A stretch of DNA of 6,451 bases from Rickettsiaceae bacterium (GTDB lineage: Bacteria > Pseudomonadota > Alphaproteobacteria > Rickettsiales > Rickettsiaceae): assembly GCA_022702085.1 (NCBI GenBank), contig JAKONF010000029.1:1-6451 (forward strand). Reading direction: 5' to 3'. The translations under genes and the position numbers were made by a program. A model generated the notes under the pieces. It searched no databases, was not told where the DNA came from, and saw only the letters and a list, made by a program, of their open reading frames with translations. This document shows, piece by piece, positions 5,634 to 6,451 of the stretch (its first letter is position 1; each line of letters starts with the position of its first letter).

Positions 5634-6451
5634 ATGACTATAAAGGCTGGCTTATATATTATCTCAACTCCCATAGGTAATCTTGGCGATATTACTTTAA
5701 GAGCTTTAGAGACACTCAAAAATATTGATATTATATTGTGTGAAGATACCAGAACATCACAAAAACTTCTAGGAAAATATAATATTAAAAATAATCTTAG
5801 AATATATAATGATCATAGCAATGAAAAAAACAGGCAAGATATTGCTCTAGCAATTGAAGATGGAAAGTCTGTTGGGTTAATTTCTGATGCAGGAACACCT
5901 CTAATTTCTGATCCTGGTTACAAACTAACCAAGTTAATTAAAGACAAAGGTTTGCATCTCGATGTCATACCTGGAACTTGTTCAATTATTGGAGCTTTAA
6001 CTATCTCATCTATGCCCAGTGATCGTTTCTTTTTCGCTGGTTTTTTACCTAAAACTAATGATAGTAGACAAAAAATATTTAGGAATCTTATTTCTTTAGA
6101 TGCCACGTTAATTTTTTTTGAAGCAGCCAGTAGATTATATGAAGCTTTGCAAGATGCTTTTAAAATATTTGGTAACCGTAATGCCTGCATAGTACGTGAA
6201 CTTACAAAACTACATCAACAAGTGAAACTAGAAAATTTAGCTAAGCTAAATGAATATTATGGACAAAATAAAGTTAAAGGCGAAATAGTATTATTAATTT
6301 CAAGCGAACCAGTTCAAATTGAAAAATCAAGCTTAATAGAAGAGTTAGATATTGAAATTAATTTACTGCTACTAAAGAATTTATCAGCTAAAGATATCAC
6401 TAAAATAATGCTTAACAAATACTCAAAAGATTTTAGTAAGAAAGAAATTTA
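5634..6451 (+). CDS. rsmI: 16S rRNA (cytidine(1402)-2'-O)-methyltransferase RsmI (right end cut)
   Basis: RsmI methylates the ribose of C1402 in the decoding centre of 16S rRNA using S-adenosylmethionine. The open frame gives 272 residues up to the edge, where it stops in an unfinished codon (TA). E. coli RsmI has 286, so few codons or only a stop are missing. It has the tetrapyrrole-methylase fold motifs in order: STPIGNLGDITLRAL (11-25), CEDTRTSQKLL (36-46), SDAGTPLISDPG (84-95), PGTCSIIGAL (113-122, where PGPS/PGAS-like forms are more usual), FFFAGFLP, FFEAASRLYEAL, RELTKLH and KGEIVLLI. A TAA three codons upstream and no intervening start fix the ATG at 5634, although there is no Shine-Dalgarno. 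It is divergent from the LpoA-like gene across 26 bases. The family assignment is firm; the exact C-terminus lies outside the window. Confidence 0.5.
   Translation, partial: MTIKAGLYIISTPIGNLGDITLRALETLKNIDIILCEDTRTSQKLLGKYNIKNNLRIYNDHSNEKNRQDIALAIEDGKSVGLISDAGTPLISDPGYKLTKLIKDKGLHLDVIPGTCSIIGALTISSMPSDRFFFAGFLPKTNDSRQKIFRNLISLDATLIFFEAASRLYEALQDAFKIFGNRNACIVRELTKLHQQVKLENLAKLNEYYGQNKVKGEIVLLISSEPVQIEKSSLIEELDIEINLLLLKNLSAKDITKIMLNKYSKDFSKKEI
5637..5667 (-). promoter_or_regulatory. Candidate promoter for the LpoA-like gene, inside rsmI
   Basis: On the minus strand TTGAGA (5667-5662) and TATAGT (5642-5637) each match consensus at five of six positions, but with a 19-base spacer. Both boxes fall within the first dozen codons of rsmI. 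A start near 5629 would give a leader of about 20 bases. It would face and overlap the candidate rsmI promoter. Confidence 0.5.

Noticed and set aside
5918..6190. 90-codon minus-strand open frame opposite rsmI
   Set aside because: It lies opposite the conserved RsmI motifs on the plus strand, so it is a shadow of that gene.
1..6451. Search for a novel multi-gene system, mobile element or CRISPR array
   Set aside because: All long open frames with coding character belong to known housekeeping families, and no transposase, integrase, direct-repeat array or defence-type domain was seen.

Overview
The window is an AT-rich piece of bacterial chromosome made almost entirely of housekeeping genes. 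Protein features point to an alphaproteobacterium of the order Rickettsiales, probably close to Rickettsiaceae. FabG carries the TGASGAIG nucleotide-binding variant and a Rickettsia-like sequence, RecA carries the [10 protein letters not shown] stretch typical of alphaproteobacteria, and the order recA-fabG-acpP-fabF is one I recall from Rickettsia genomes. The genus cannot be named from sequence reading alone.

Layout. Bases 1-203 (minus strand) hold the start of a small lipoprotein that runs off the left edge. A 309-base gap (204-512) has no intact gene, but it contains a base-richer island with a short minus-strand open frame and inverted repeats. Plus-strand iscX (513-716) is followed by recA (797-1915), which ends at a strong intrinsic terminator. 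The fatty-acid block fabG (2077-2802), acpP (2905-3177) and fabF (3202-4464) follows behind a good sigma70-type promoter. fabF converges with a minus-strand lipoprotein gene of the penicillin-binding-protein-activator (LpoA C-domain) type (4492-5607). That gene is divergent, across only 26 bases, from rsmI (5634 to the right edge, incomplete by a few codons).

How the genes work together. FabG, AcpP and FabF supply the carrier, the first reduction and the condensation step of type II fatty-acid elongation; the dehydratase, enoyl reductase, FabD and FabH are not here. IscX is an accessory of iron-sulphur cluster assembly and RecA is the recombinase; they are neighbours but not functionally linked. 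The LpoA-like lipoprotein and RsmI reproduce the divergent lpoA-rsmI (yraM-yraL) pair known from Escherichia coli.

I found no mobile element, CRISPR array, tRNA or rRNA, and no sign of an undescribed multi-gene system. The points most worth a second look are the isolated iscX, the RecA N-terminal extension, the very tight lpoA/rsmI divergent junction without Shine-Dalgarno sequences, and the possible gene remnant in the 204-512 gap.
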